Assembly (NCBI GenBank): GCA_021464525.1
Contig: JADRCO010000413.1
Coordinates: 1-34,229 of the forward strand
DNA from: Rhizophagus sp. LPA8_4_AMF
Taxonomy: Eukaryota; Glomeromycota; Glomeromycetes; Glomerales; Glomeraceae
Length of the DNA stretch: 34,229 nt
Direction: 5' to 3'
A model generated the notes under the pieces. It was not told the origin of the DNA, did no database searches, and worked only from the letters and a program-made list of their open reading frames with translations. Of the stretch, positions 21,718 through 31,879 are shown one piece after another. Numbering within the stretch: the first letter of the stretch is position 1; the number at the start of each line of letters is the position of its first letter. The position numbers and the translations under genes were made by a program.

Positions 21718-22488
21718 AAAAGTGCGTTAAAATAAATTATCTAATAAAATTATTTTTTTTTCCATATCAAATATAAAAATAAGAACCTGATTTTATAAAC
21801 TAAAAAATTTAAAATTTAAAAAACTTTTTCAGATTAGGATATATGCAACAACCGGATATTTCCTAGGCTAAATAAGTTCACTTTCACGTGACTTGCATAA
21901 TTCGTTATCCCATGCCGAAATATTACGGAATTACCGCCACAATTGCTACACTACCGTAATATCATGCTGTAAATGCCCGAATTGCCGAATTATTATTAGA
22001 AACGAGATCACCAAATCTGCATTACACAAATTAAATTGGTGCATTAGATGTACATTGCCAAGATTCATAGATAAAATTTTATTCGTTTAGTGATTGAATT
22101 AAATTTTTTGACATATAAAAATGAAATTCTCAAAAAATAATACGATCTATTGCAAAGAAGGTTTAGCTTCGCATCGCAGCAAAATTATTTATTATTATGG
22201 ATTCACACGGGTTTCTTGATACTTTTTTAAATTTTCAATATTATTTAAAGTATTACTATTTATCATCGTAGTTATCTAAGAGTTCATTTTCGTGAACGTT
22301 AATATTTTATTTTTAGGACGTGTATAACATAAAATATAATACAAAAAAAAAAAGAAAAAATGTACTAAATTGTTTAAAATTTAAAAGATCTAACAAATTA
22401 ATATTAAAAATTAATTTTTTAAAGTAAAATAATAGATTAATTCAAATAGGTAATTATTTTGTGCTTATATTCTTGTTTATTATCGCAT
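21718..22488. other. spacer between the element and the secreted-protein gene
   Basis: No gene is supported. The GC-richer patch at 21890-22080 gives a 65-codon plus frame of low credibility. It contains repeated ATTACGG/CCGTAAT-like motifs in both orientations, perhaps an old element. Confidence 0.5.
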
Positions 22489-22975
22489 TTAGCTTTCGAG
22501 TGCTTGTTTAAAGCGAGCATCACGGTCTTCTTGGGTTGCTATTAGTAAAAGCAAATAATAATTTTTTTTAGAATTTATTACAATCATTAAAAAAGATGAA
22601 TAGAATTAAATTTTTTTGATACTTACTGCAAACGAGGGAAGTGCCTTTGCTATTAACCAAAGGTAATACGAAACAAGTCAAACCTGTATTACATTCTTGA
22701 ATTTGGTATTTATCTTCAGTTCCACCATCTTCTGTTGCTACAGTAGCACATTTAGCAAAATCTCCATTAATACAGGCTATTTCATTAGGTACACAATCTG
22801 TTTCCGGGGTAAATGTAGCGAATTTATCTTGTAATGCTTGAGCATCTTTAGCATTTTGTTTTTGAATACTATCTTCTTCTTCTTGTCTAATAACATAAGA
22901 AGAAGAAAGGGCGGCAAAAGCCAAAATTGCAATAATAGCTGAAATTATGAGGACTTTCATTCTTAATTGAGACAT
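22489..22975 (-). CDS. small secreted cysteine-rich protein, CBM19-like
   Basis: Exons 22975-22627 and 22538-22489 join in frame to 132 residues; the GTAAGT donor and TAATAG acceptor are good. The start chosen is the first ATG; a second in-frame ATG five codons on (MKVLIISAIIAILAF) would serve equally. Residues ~6-27 form a signal peptide. An acidic, Gln-rich segment (~30-56) follows, then a domain with six cysteines (61, 68, 76, 95, 101, 116). The arrangement CINGDFAKC, then LTCFVLPLVNSKGTSLVC and a DRDAR tail, matches the pattern of fungal CBM19-like chitin-binding domains (C.NG.FA.C ... TC.ALPLVN..GTS..C). It is expected in the cell wall or apoplast, where a chitin-binding protein could shield hyphae or act as a symbiosis effector; that role is inference. 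No catalytic domain is present. Confidence 0.85.
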
Positions 22976-23134
22976 AATTGAATTTGTTCAATTGATCGTT
23001 TTTTAATAAAATAAAATTTTGTTTTTTAAACGTCAGATATAAATCAAAATCGTTTATTTTTTTTTTTTGTCAAAAGAATAAAACTAATGAATATTCTTCT
23101 TGATAAAAAACTTCTCTCCTAGAAAATCGACCTC

Positions 23135-23141
23135 TTTTATA
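23135..23141 (-). promoter_or_regulatory. candidate TATA box of the secreted-protein gene
   Basis: TATAAAA (within TTATAAAAGAGG, minus strand) lies about 160 bases upstream of the ATG, followed by a poly-A/poly-T rich leader. It is a good sequence match but otherwise unsupported. Confidence 0.45.
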
Positions 23142-25170
23142 AGAAAATGATTCGATTCTTGTACGAAGGACAAGGACTTGTTATATCATACGAGTTATCG
23201 CGCATAAATGACAATACATTGTAATACGAATCTTTTTTTAGAAAAAGACTTTTATTAAATAGGTAATTATTTATATTACCTATAAACTGATGCTTTTTTG
23301 TGTTTGTAAATCGAAAATTCGGACATTAACGTACAATTTTCATATTGTATGACAACTTTAATCTTTAATTTGTATATATTTATAATTGGTTGATTTTTTA
23401 ATTGTAAGTTTCTATTTTAAACAATAATTACTTCATTTACCTGCAAAGGAACAAAAATATTATTTGTCCTTTGTTTTTTTTTTTAGAGCCGAGAATAATT
23501 GACGACTAAAAGCGAGTAAACCCTACAAGAAAACACATCCCCCATCTTCGTAAATATTCATTAATAAATTTGGTGAGAACAATCGATTAATTTTTTTTTA
23601 AGGGTGAATAGGAACATTTCCTACATATTACAAAGGGGGCGTAGCGTACACACTATTATTGGCTTAATAGGAATTAACCAAATTAAGACAATGTCTTTTG
23701 AGTGTATAACATCATCATTATTGAATTGTACAAACTCGGAAAACTTTAACTATGGTAAAAATGCATGTTCAGCCTAATATTGTAATGCATATCCTCTCCT
23801 TGAACCTTTTTTTTTTAATCATAAGCGGCAATAAACAAATTCTTCCTTAAAGGGATATATTTTTAGAATGGTAAATTTGGTAGATTTGATTATTTATTAC
23901 TTATACTTTAAGTGTTAAAACAGGAAATAAATAGATTACTTACGATATACGTAAATAATATCCATAATATCTGCAATATCCACACAAAATATCAATACTA
24001 TTATTATTTCACTAGTGAAAAAAATAAATAAATATGTATCATATATAAAATAGAATTCTTGTGATTTATTAATTTCTTAGTTGCATTATTATTTATTTAA
24101 CGGAAAGTAATATAATAATATTTTTTTTTTTTTTGTTTTTTTAAATCTTCAGATTATTGTTTATTTCTTAAATCAATGAAAGTAAAAGAAACTACTATAA
24201 TTGTATTACTGCATATCTATGATTATGCGTTCCTTCCTTTTAAAATAGACAAGTATTTTTGTTATTGAACCAATTAAATTAAGTTACACATAAATATGAT
24301 TGTTTATTTTTGTTTATTTTGTGTTAAATTTGTCAAATTTAAATAAAAAAAAAAAAACACGGATTATTAGATATTAAATCTAAGGGATAACTGATAAATA
24401 AAAAAAAAGATTTTGAATTTATGTTATTCTCGTACAAGTAAAATTTTATGCATGTAGAAAATATTGATATTACGTAAGTGTACCCGTGCTTTACGTAATG
24501 GCGGATAGTAATATTTGAAGTTTAATTTTACTGTTCAACCTTAATTATCATTATCACCTAATATTGTCCTTTATCCTATGGATTACGCACGAATTTTACT
24601 CAATGATTTATAATTACTATACGAGCGTACATAACCAGTTTAACGAAGAATTTTTGAAAAAAAGGGATGAAATTTGATTAATTGAGACATGAAGGCAATG
24701 TTCCAGGCTATACGGTGAACAATTGATATTCTTTCTTTTCTACTTGTTTTTTTGCGGTAAATATTGTACTTTATTAAAAAAAAAGAGCAAATATTTTTGT
24801 ACATGAGTAATACAATAAAGGTTGCGGGATAACTAACTTACTAACGGATTACTATCTAATTCCTATCTAAGTCTACTCTAGTTAAATGAGGTTACTTACT
24901 CTAGAAATCTAGAGCATATCTCATGTCAACCTCCGCTAAGATCCTGTTATCAGGTATCTTCACCAATCACACCCCTCTTCGAGTAGGTCCTACTCTACCC
25001 CGGCGATGAAAAATGTTTTCTCTCCCCGTATAATACTTTATATTGAGACGCGATTAACCAATTAAAACTTCCTTTCAAAATGATCAATCATGTGAAAAAT
25101 CATACGTTTTTGCCAATCTGTAATCTGTATAACAATCTCAAATTCACACCGCAAAATTATATTCTGAGAA
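23142..25170. other. 2-kb intergenic region upstream of the kinesin-tail array
   Basis: No protein-like frame of note is present and, importantly, no kinesin motor motifs. There is no P-loop GQTSSGKT-like, SSRSH-like or DLAGSE-like coding on either strand. A pair of TTACGTAA sites is at 24470-24498. The GC-richer stretch at 24880-25010 may be promoter DNA of the next gene. Confidence 0.6.
24470..24498. promoter_or_regulatory. pair of TTACGTAA palindromes
   Basis: Two identical 8-base palindromes start at 24470 and 24491, exactly 21 bases apart, or two helical turns. TTACGTAA is a known bZIP-type binding core. The sites sit about 680-700 bases upstream of the first kinesin-tail ATG. A regulatory role is inferred. 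Confidence 0.35.
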
Positions 25171-26047
25171 ATGTCAACTAAGGTCTATGAAGAAATAAAA
25201 TATCTTGCTTTAAAATTCCCCCAATTGATACCTAAAGAAGACTTTATTCAAATAATCGGTCACATTAGTAGTGATGTTATTTTAACACATCAGTTAAATA
25301 ATGCCCTGGTTGTCTTTGACACAGATGAAGATAAATGTGATTATTTGAAAAATTACTCTAAACCTTTAAAAAAGACTGGTAAGTTCTCTCCCAAAAAATA
25401 TATATGTTTTTGGCTTAATATTTTGATAGCTGTTGTTTAATTCTCTAATGTCATATTTGACAATAACAAATAATATTACGTCTTTGTGCTTTTCTTTCTT
25501 TCCTGCTTCTTATCGTAAATACTATTCAAAAAACATATCCATAGCTCACGATTTAGCAAATTTTGAGGTGATAAAAGAGTCTTTAACGCGAGATATTCAG
25601 AATAGATGTGAAAAAATTGCTGAATTAGAATTATCTTTAAATGAAATTCGAGAAACTTATAATAACGTATTAAGAAATTCAAATAATAAAGCAGAACAAA
25701 AACATCTTGAATTGTTAGAAAGAAATCTTGAACAATTAACTAATGATATGAAGTCATTTGTCGAACGGAATTCCTCGTTAAAAAAAGAAGTAGCCATTAA
25801 CCAAAGAAAACTCCTTGCCAGAAATGAACGCATTCAGGCATTGGAAGCTTTATTGCAAGATGCCCAGGAAAAACTCACCACTCAAAGTTCAAAGTTTGAA
25901 GCACAATTGCAAGCGGTGAGAGAAAGATTAGAGCAAGCACGTAGCGAGAAATCAAGTTTTGGGAGAATATCTAAGCCACTTCGTGGAGGAATACCAGTCT
26001 CTGATCGTGGTAACGTAACAGTCAATCCTGAAGATACTTCAAACTGA
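25171..26047 (+). CDS. motorless kinesin-1 tail protein, tandem copy 1
   Basis: Exons 25171-25378 and 25545-26047 (GTAAGT donor, ATAG acceptor) join to 236 residues. Residues 1-69 form an unfamiliar helical domain (YEEIKYLALKFPQ, an IIGHISSDV segment, FDTDEDKCDYLKNY). Residues ~70-205 are coiled coil and match the C-terminal coil of fungal conventional kinesin: IQNRCEKIAELELSLNE, LERNLEQLTND, then RNERIQALEALLQDAQEKL and LQAVRERLEQARSEK. Residues 208-218 (FGRISKPLRGG) are the IAK-type tail motif, which in kinesin-1 folds back to inhibit the motor and binds microtubules. The motor domain of about 340 residues and the neck are absent, and none is encoded upstream. The ATG lies in a leader that is shared with copy 3. 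Dimerisation with, or trans-inhibition of, the full-length kinesin is plausible but inferred. The end SDRGNVTVNPEDTSN is divergent. Confidence 0.85.
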
Positions 26048-27178
26048 AATTGCTAAATTTAATTTTTAAGAATTGCTCCAAAGTATGGAATCCTAGGAAA
26101 TCATTACATCTAATACTTGTTGATGTAATTTGTAGAGATCTAACTTCAACTCAAGTAATATCTTGGAAAGTGTTCCATTCAACTTTTGAATGAAATAATC
26201 AAAACTATTTGCTAAATATAGTTTGTCTAGTCATAGTCATATACAACAATAGATGTACAAAACTTATTGTGATTATTCTCTCATATACAAATCTCCGATG
26301 TGGAAATGATATTTCTGATGAATTGTTAAGATATCACTGATGAGAAGAAATAAACAATGATACGTTAAGTCAAGCGAAAAAAAAACAGTTGAATGGAGTA
26401 GTCCTGCTGAAATTTTTGTCAAAATGATCTCTCTGGCTGATCTTCCGTAAAAACCTATAAAAGTTCACGAATTTCACGGTTCATCAAATTTAATTGAAAA
26501 CACAGATGGCAGGATTAATGAAATATTCCAATACAGTAATACAAGTTCAATCTTAATGACCTTTAAAGAGTAACAAAATTTTATGGCACAAATTGGCAAA
26601 AGGTTTACTAATTTGTAATATTGGCACAATATAACTTTTATTCAAAATTATTCAGTTATTTAGTTTTAATGATTTCATGTAAAGTCATTTAGAGGTCATT
26701 TCAAAATTGCCAAGTGACGTGTAATTAATTATACTTGTCATCACTGCCTTGCCTGATTCATAAAAAACACATTTTATAATTTTATAAATAGATTATATTT
26801 AAATATGAATTTGCGACTAGATTTTTACAAAATTATTATTTACAAAACGCAACTGTTATTTGATAAATATTGCTTTATTTTTAATATAAAATAAAATTAG
26901 GAAAATGGAAACCACTAGACCAAGTCGAAGCGTGTTTCTCAGGTTGTCATGAATCATGATTTATTATTAACGATGAAATTTTCAATTGTTAAAAAAATGA
27001 TGAAACTAATTTTGGCTTTCACGGAAATATAATGATCTAATGCGCGAAAATATACCCTTAAAGAATAAAGTTATAGTTATATTTGATACACGTCAGATGA
27101 CGTTTTCTTCAATGAAATGTTCAAAAATATGCTGATCATGCGATGGTATGACAAAAACGCAAGATTTATTCTGTTGAA
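26048..27178. other. 3' flank and spacer between kinesin-tail copies 1 and 2
   Basis: It begins with a block shared with the 3' flank of copy 2 (26085-26220 versus 28376-28505) and ends with the promoter of copy 2. No other gene is seen. Confidence 0.65.
26085..26220. repeat. duplicated 3' flank of kinesin-tail copy 1
   Basis: It is clearly related to 28376-28505. Shared strings are ATCATTACATCTAATACT, AATTTGTAGA, CTTCAA.TCAAGTA and TTTTGAATGAA, in the same order. This marks the duplication unit as longer than the coding sequence. Confidence 0.85.
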
Positions 27179-28062
27179 ATGTTAACTGTCTATGAGGAGA
27201 TAAAAGGTCTTGCTTTAAAATTCCCTCAAACTATATCTAAAGATGACTTTACTAAATTAATCGGTCACATTAGTGGAGATGTTAATCTAACGAATCAGAT
27301 AAATGCCGCCCTGGCTATCTTTGATACAGATGAAGATAAACGTGATTACTTGAAAAATTACTTTAGATCTTTAGAGAAAATTGGTAAGTTCTCATGGCCT
27401 GATATTTTATAGATTGTTTGTTAATACTTTTCTGCACTATGTCATATACTCATATTTGCTAATATTAAATCTTTGTGCTTTTCTTTATTTCCTGCTTCTT
27501 ATCAATTCCAAAAAAACACTCATGTTCGTAAATCAAAGATTTAGCAGATCTTGAGGTTACGAAAAAGAACTTAACACGAGATCTTCAGAATAGATGTGAA
27601 AAAGTGGTTGAATTAGAAATATCTTTAGATGAAACTCGAGAAAAATATAATAACGTATTAAGAAATTCGAACAATAAAGCGCAGCATAAAAAAACTGCAT
27701 TTTTAGAAAGAAATCTTGAACAATTAACTAATGTAAAAAAGCAACTCGTCGAACAGAATTCCTCGTTAGAACAAGAAGCAGTCATTGCTGAAAGAGAACT
27801 CCTTGCCCGTGATGAACGCACTCAAGCTTTGGAAGCTTTATTACAGGATGCCCAGGAAAAACTCACCACTCAAAATCAAAAGTTTGAAACACAATTGCAA
27901 GCGGTGAGAGAAAGATTAGAGCAAGCACGTAGTGAGAAAGCAAGTTCAATAAGTTCAGGTTTAAGTTTTGGAAGAATAGCTCGTCCACTTCGTGGTGGAG
28001 TACCAGTCGTGGTGAAATACCAGGAAAATTCTCAGAAAAATTCTGAGGAAACTTCAAACTGA
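27179..28062 (+). CDS. motorless kinesin-1 tail protein, tandem copy 2
   Basis: Exons 27179-27383 and 27539-28062 join to 242 residues. The N-terminal domain (residues 1-68: YEEIKGLALKFPQ, GHISGDVNLTNQ, FDTDEDKRDYLKNY) is close to copy 1. The coiled coil (~70-205) keeps the fungal kinesin-1 pattern even better than copy 1: LQNRCEKVVELEISLDETRE, LERNLEQLTNV, LVEQNSSL, then ERTQALEALLQDAQEKL. The tail has FGRIARPLRGG (212-222), an IAK-type motif with Lys replaced by Arg. The C-terminus (YQENSQKNSEETSN) differs in sequence from copy 1 but ends with the same TSN. The acceptor (AAAG at 27538) is not a classical CAG/TAG but keeps frame and aligns with copy 1. There is no motor domain. Selection appears to act on coil and tail, since copies differ mostly by conservative changes; that judgement is by eye. 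Confidence 0.84.
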
Positions 28063-29097
28063 AATCAAATTTCAAACAAAGAATATCTCATGAGAAGCTT
28101 GTTTACCTCGAATTAGTATTAATTTAATACAGTATTAATAAAGTAATTGATTCTTTTAAGGTGTGTATGCGTATATTTGATATCAAAAGTTATATGTACT
28201 GTATATATCAATCTTAAATATATAATTTATTCATAATTTTACATATATCTAATGGCTAATTTGTTCAATCTCGTTAATGATAATACACTTTACATAGCGT
28301 TATTTTTTAAGCAACATTCGCATAAATGTTGAACAATTTTATTGCAATGTTGTTGTATTATATGGCTTTCATCCTTCAAATTCCAAGATATCATTACATC
28401 TAATACTATTGATATAAATTTGTAGAAATTCAACTTCAATTCAAGTATTATCTTTGAGCGTGTTCTATTCAACCTTTGAATGAACTAATCAAAGCTATTA
28501 GCTAAATACAACCATAGAGGTGTAAAACTTATTGAGAACTTTCAATGTGGAAATAATATTTCCAATGAATTGTTAAGATACAAATAAACAATGATACCAT
28601 ATGTTAATTCAGGCGAAAAAATTGTTGAAATTTTATTTTCAGTGAGCATACATAACCACTTAAAAATTATGTTTAACAAAAAAAAAAAGGATTATGTTGA
28701 ATTAAATTAATTTGGGCCTTCACAAATAAATAATGATCTAATGCGTGAAATTACAATATACGAAATAATTAAAATTGTAATGCATGGCATAGTAAATAAA
28801 TAAAAGTCTTGTCATCATAATAAACCTCTTTTAAGGAATTATTTGCATGTTTGTCATTTTATTTCATATTGAGACGAAGTTGTTTTTTGCAATTTTCCGA
28901 GCACACGCACCAGTCGTCAGACAATTGACGTTTCTACCTTAAAGGTGAAAAGTAATTTTATTAACATTATCAATGAAATGGAATTTTTTCGCTCGTACGC
29001 AATTCATAACACATAAAGATGACCGATCATATGAAAAAATCATACTTTTATTGCCAATCTGTGTATCAATCAGCTATCTCATCTAATTCACAAGAAA
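28063..29097. other. 3' flank of copy 2 and promoter-like DNA of decayed copy 3
   Basis: The bases at 28376-28505 repeat the flank of copy 1. The bases at 29020-29097 (GATCATATGAAAAAATCATAC, GCCAATCTGT, CACAAGAAA) repeat the leader of copy 1 at 25083-25170. No separate gene is present. Confidence 0.65.
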
Positions 29098-29460
29098 GTG
29101 TCAGCTAAGGTCTATGAAGAGATAAACAATCTCGTTTTAAATTCCCTCAAACAATATCTAAAAGTGTTTTTACTAAATAATAGGTCACATTAGTGTAAAT
29201 GTTAATCTAACGAATCGGATAAATGACGCTCTGGCTATCTTTGATACAGAAGAAGATAAATGTGATTACTTGAAAAATTACTTGAAATCTTTAGAGAAGA
29301 CTGGTAAGTTCTCTCACAATAGTATGGCCTAATATTTTATAGACGTTGATCAATACTTTTCCGCGCTGCCATATTTGCTAATAATAATTATTATACCTTT
29401 ATGCTTTTCCTTCTTTCCTGCTTCTTATCGTAAACACCATTCGTATATCCGTGAATAAAA
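29098..29460 (+). pseudogene. decayed first exon of a third kinesin-tail gene
   Basis: From 29098 the sequence follows exon 1 of copies 1 and 2 almost base for base, but the start codon is GTG where copy 1 has ATG. Single-base deletions break the frame around 29140 and 29170-29195. The later part (GATACAGAAGAAGATAAATGTGATTAC region, 29247-29300) and the GTAAGTTCTC donor at about 29306 are well preserved. The intron body, including CTTTCCTGCTTCTTATCGTAAA, is recognisable to about 29450. Exon 2 with the coiled coil and IAK motif is missing; unrelated sequence begins near 29460. This is a truncated, dead unit. Confidence 0.88.
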
Positions 29461-29854
29461 TTTAGGTTGTCGGTCTGAGTCATGTGATTTTTCTTGGCAT
29501 TTTTTTCACGAATCAAGGCCGTTTCGATCAATGTAAAATGTTTCACAATGTGAGGTAATAGTAGAGTCTAAAGTATATCCGATAACTTGGATTTCTTGAG
29601 AATAGTTGATGAATTGTCATTATATGTAGATATGTCCTCTGAAGAGCATGATGACCCAGCATAATTTATTCTGTCTCTTTTCAGAGTGAAATTCCGAAAG
29701 AAGATGTCATGAAAAAAACAGTATGAGTAACATGTCCTTTTCACAGCAGTAAATAAATTTGATCATATTCGCAAATTTATCAACCTTGTGTTTAATTCAT
29801 CGATGCATTGTTTGTTAGGCTATTGTGGAATCCCATACCCGTTTCAAAGCTTAC

Positions 29855-30004
29855 CTTCAAAGCTTTAACTGTGCAGGCGGACGTGACATTGGTCCGAAAA
29901 GCTGAGTCAAATTCGCGTTCTTCTTGTTCCTCTCGAAGTTTGTCAATAAATTCCTTCACTTCGGTCGTAGAAAATGATTTCTCGAAATCAGATAGAATCT
30001 TGTT
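29855..30004 (-). pseudogene. isolated coding exon or gene fragment, unknown family
   Basis: On the minus strand, a TAG acceptor at 30005 and a GTAAGC donor at 29854 bound exactly 50 open codons of convincing protein character: an acidic, helical stretch with TTEVKEFIDKLREEQEERE followed by FDSAFRTNVTSACTVKALK. The frame has a stop just upstream of the acceptor, as expected for an intron. Possible continuation downstream (29570-29720, minus) has open frames but none clearly correct. No start or end exon could be found, so this is either a piece of an unrecognised gene or a relic. Family unknown. Confidence 0.4.
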
Positions 30005-30379
30005 CTACTTTTACATGATTGTCACGATTTCTGTAGCGATGCATACATATCATTCTTAAGATATTTATGGAATGTAAATATAATTGACGTTTTGATTTAT
30101 GTATTTAAGATAGAAATAATTGTATTTCTTTTCGCTAAGATATTTTGTTACAATAGACTTAAACATCCCAAGAAAGAATAAAAATTGAGTTTAGAACTGG
30201 AGTTATATTAAATTATATTAATTATTATACTGTAATATCAAAGCTAATTAAACGTGTTGCATCATTGGGCATAGCTTCCTCTAAACTCCTAAGTAAATAA
30301 TTGATTTGACAACAAATTTCACAAAGGACGCTAACTTAGCACATTAACTACTTCAACCTATTGACGCTTTCATGCATGT

Positions 30380-30387
30380 AATTCAAC
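30380..30387. repeat. target-site duplication, left copy
   Basis: AATTCAAC, identical to 30666-30673 on the other side of the MITE. Confidence 0.9.
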
Positions 30388-30665
30388 TAAGGCTCCGCAC
30401 GAGCCGGCTCGAGCCGGCTTGTGAGCCGAATTTTTTATGCAGAATTTGGTAATTATCTATAATGCCGGTCATAGTGCCAGCCAGAATTATAATATAAGTG
30501 ATCACGTGACTTCGGATAAATAGTTTAGCCACCGGGTAAGTCATGTTACACAATGAAATTTCGTGCTACAGCATATGTTACACTTAGTATAATTCTGCCC
30601 GGCACTATAAATTTGGCCAGAATTATCAAGAGCTCGGCTCGCGAGCCGGCTCGTGCGGAGCTTTA
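30388..30665. mobile_element. hAT-like MITE, 278 bp
   Basis: Terminal inverted repeats begin TAAGGCTCCGCACGAGCCGG on the left and TAAAGCTCCGCACGAGCCGG (read inverted) on the right. Homology continues through further GAGCCGGCTCG units. Perfect 8-bp direct repeats (AATTCAAC) flank the element, the size made by hAT transposases. The interior is non-coding and has a CACGTG. GC-rich ends in AT-rich DNA make the borders sharp. Confidence 0.93.
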
Positions 30666-30673
30666 AATTCAAC
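30666..30673. repeat. target-site duplication, right copy
   Basis: AATTCAAC, identical to 30380-30387. Confidence 0.9.
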
Positions 30674-31576
30674 TATATATTCTATAATAACAGATAACAA
30701 TGATTAGCCCTTAAGTAAACTTTTTTAACTCAACTATAAATTTCTAATGCATAATCTCAAGTATACTGGAAAATCAGTCTCTGAATATTATACTTCCGTC
30801 CCAGAAAGTAGAAATCGAAGAGTAAATATAGACAAAAATAAGAATATTACGCGGAATTTATTGGTTCTCGATTACCAATAGACGAATGATATACAACGGA
30901 GGAAGGTAGATGGGTACGTTAATATGTTATTTATTATAGCGAAATTTACAACATTTACTATATTTTATCGTTACTACTATGCACACGCTATTTCTTGAAT
31001 TTATTTTGTTAGTCAAGGCCACTCAAGGGTATATCATAGCTTTGTGGATATGAAATTATTGAAACTGCATCTACAGTATACTATATGATTATTTTTAGCA
31101 TACGAACTACTTTTACTTTGGAAGGTGAAATAAAATATTCAACTCATAGTTTTTGTCATTATCATAAATTAGTATTCTGTGTTTTCAAGTAATGACTGAA
31201 ATCCTCCCGTTATTTTCATCTTGTTGATGCAATGAAGGTGTAGTCATAATACATTTTTACATAACAAATGGATAATATTAAGAAGAAATTTATTGATCAT
31301 GATACGAACTTGTATGTAGAGATGAGTAAGTCGTGTTGATAAGTTCTGTACTGAGCACCTTATATAGTAACTTATTTCAGGCACGTAGTAAAAAACACAA
31401 AAATATTATTGATAAACTACCATCAGTGACTTCAGGATTCTGATAAATTGTAGCATCATCAGTTGTATCAATCAGTAATGATAAAATGAAAGAAATTGCT
31501 GGCACATTACAAAATAGATCTATTTAAATCATTTAAATTTTACTTGATAAATTTAATTATTTTGAAATGATTTGAT
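30674..31576. other. intergenic, no gene seen
   Basis: AT-rich sequence without a protein-like frame or obvious repeat. Confidence 0.55.
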
Positions 31577-31750
31577 ATTAGGGATGTTATAAAACAATTT
31601 CAGTGTTTTAAAACATAGTTTAAAAAATGTTTTAAAATATCAGGCATACATGTCTGCAATAAAAATTAATTTAATTTCATCATCTTCAAGCACTTTTATA
31701 TTAAAAACAAAGAACTTTGGCATGGTAATATTTGGAAGGAATTGTCATAA

Positions 31751-31879
31751 TTTGTCCAAGCATCAATTACCATAGCTAAAGATCTGTATTACTCCAGCAA
31801 TTTTGTGGTATACAGAGAACCTGAAGGAGCAAAAAAATTTGGTTGTATATTAGCAGTTGTACAGAAAGATGATAGGTGA
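31751..31879 (+). pseudogene. protein-like relic, possibly from a transposon
   Basis: A stop-to-stop frame of 42 codons contains YYSSNFVVYREPEGAKKFG followed by a CILAVVQKDD strand. Its composition is far more protein-like than the surroundings. It lacks an ATG and any neighbouring exon. A piece of a transposable-element protein is likely but not shown. Confidence 0.3.

Noticed and set aside
21893-22090. 65-codon plus frame with several Cys
   Set aside because: No signal peptide or family pattern; the sequence has repeat-like inverted ATTACGG motifs.
22976-25170. Upstream kinesin motor domain
   Set aside because: Searched by eye on both strands for motor motifs; none was found, so the tail proteins were not treated as the end of a full kinesin.
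27585-28075. two minus frames of 70-78 codons
   Set aside because: They are antisense shadows of the kinesin-tail coiled coil, whose plus frame is clearly coding.
29808-30059. 83-codon plus frame rich in Ser
   Set aside because: The opposite strand has a better-bounded exon (acceptor, 50 open codons, GTAAGC donor) with normal composition.
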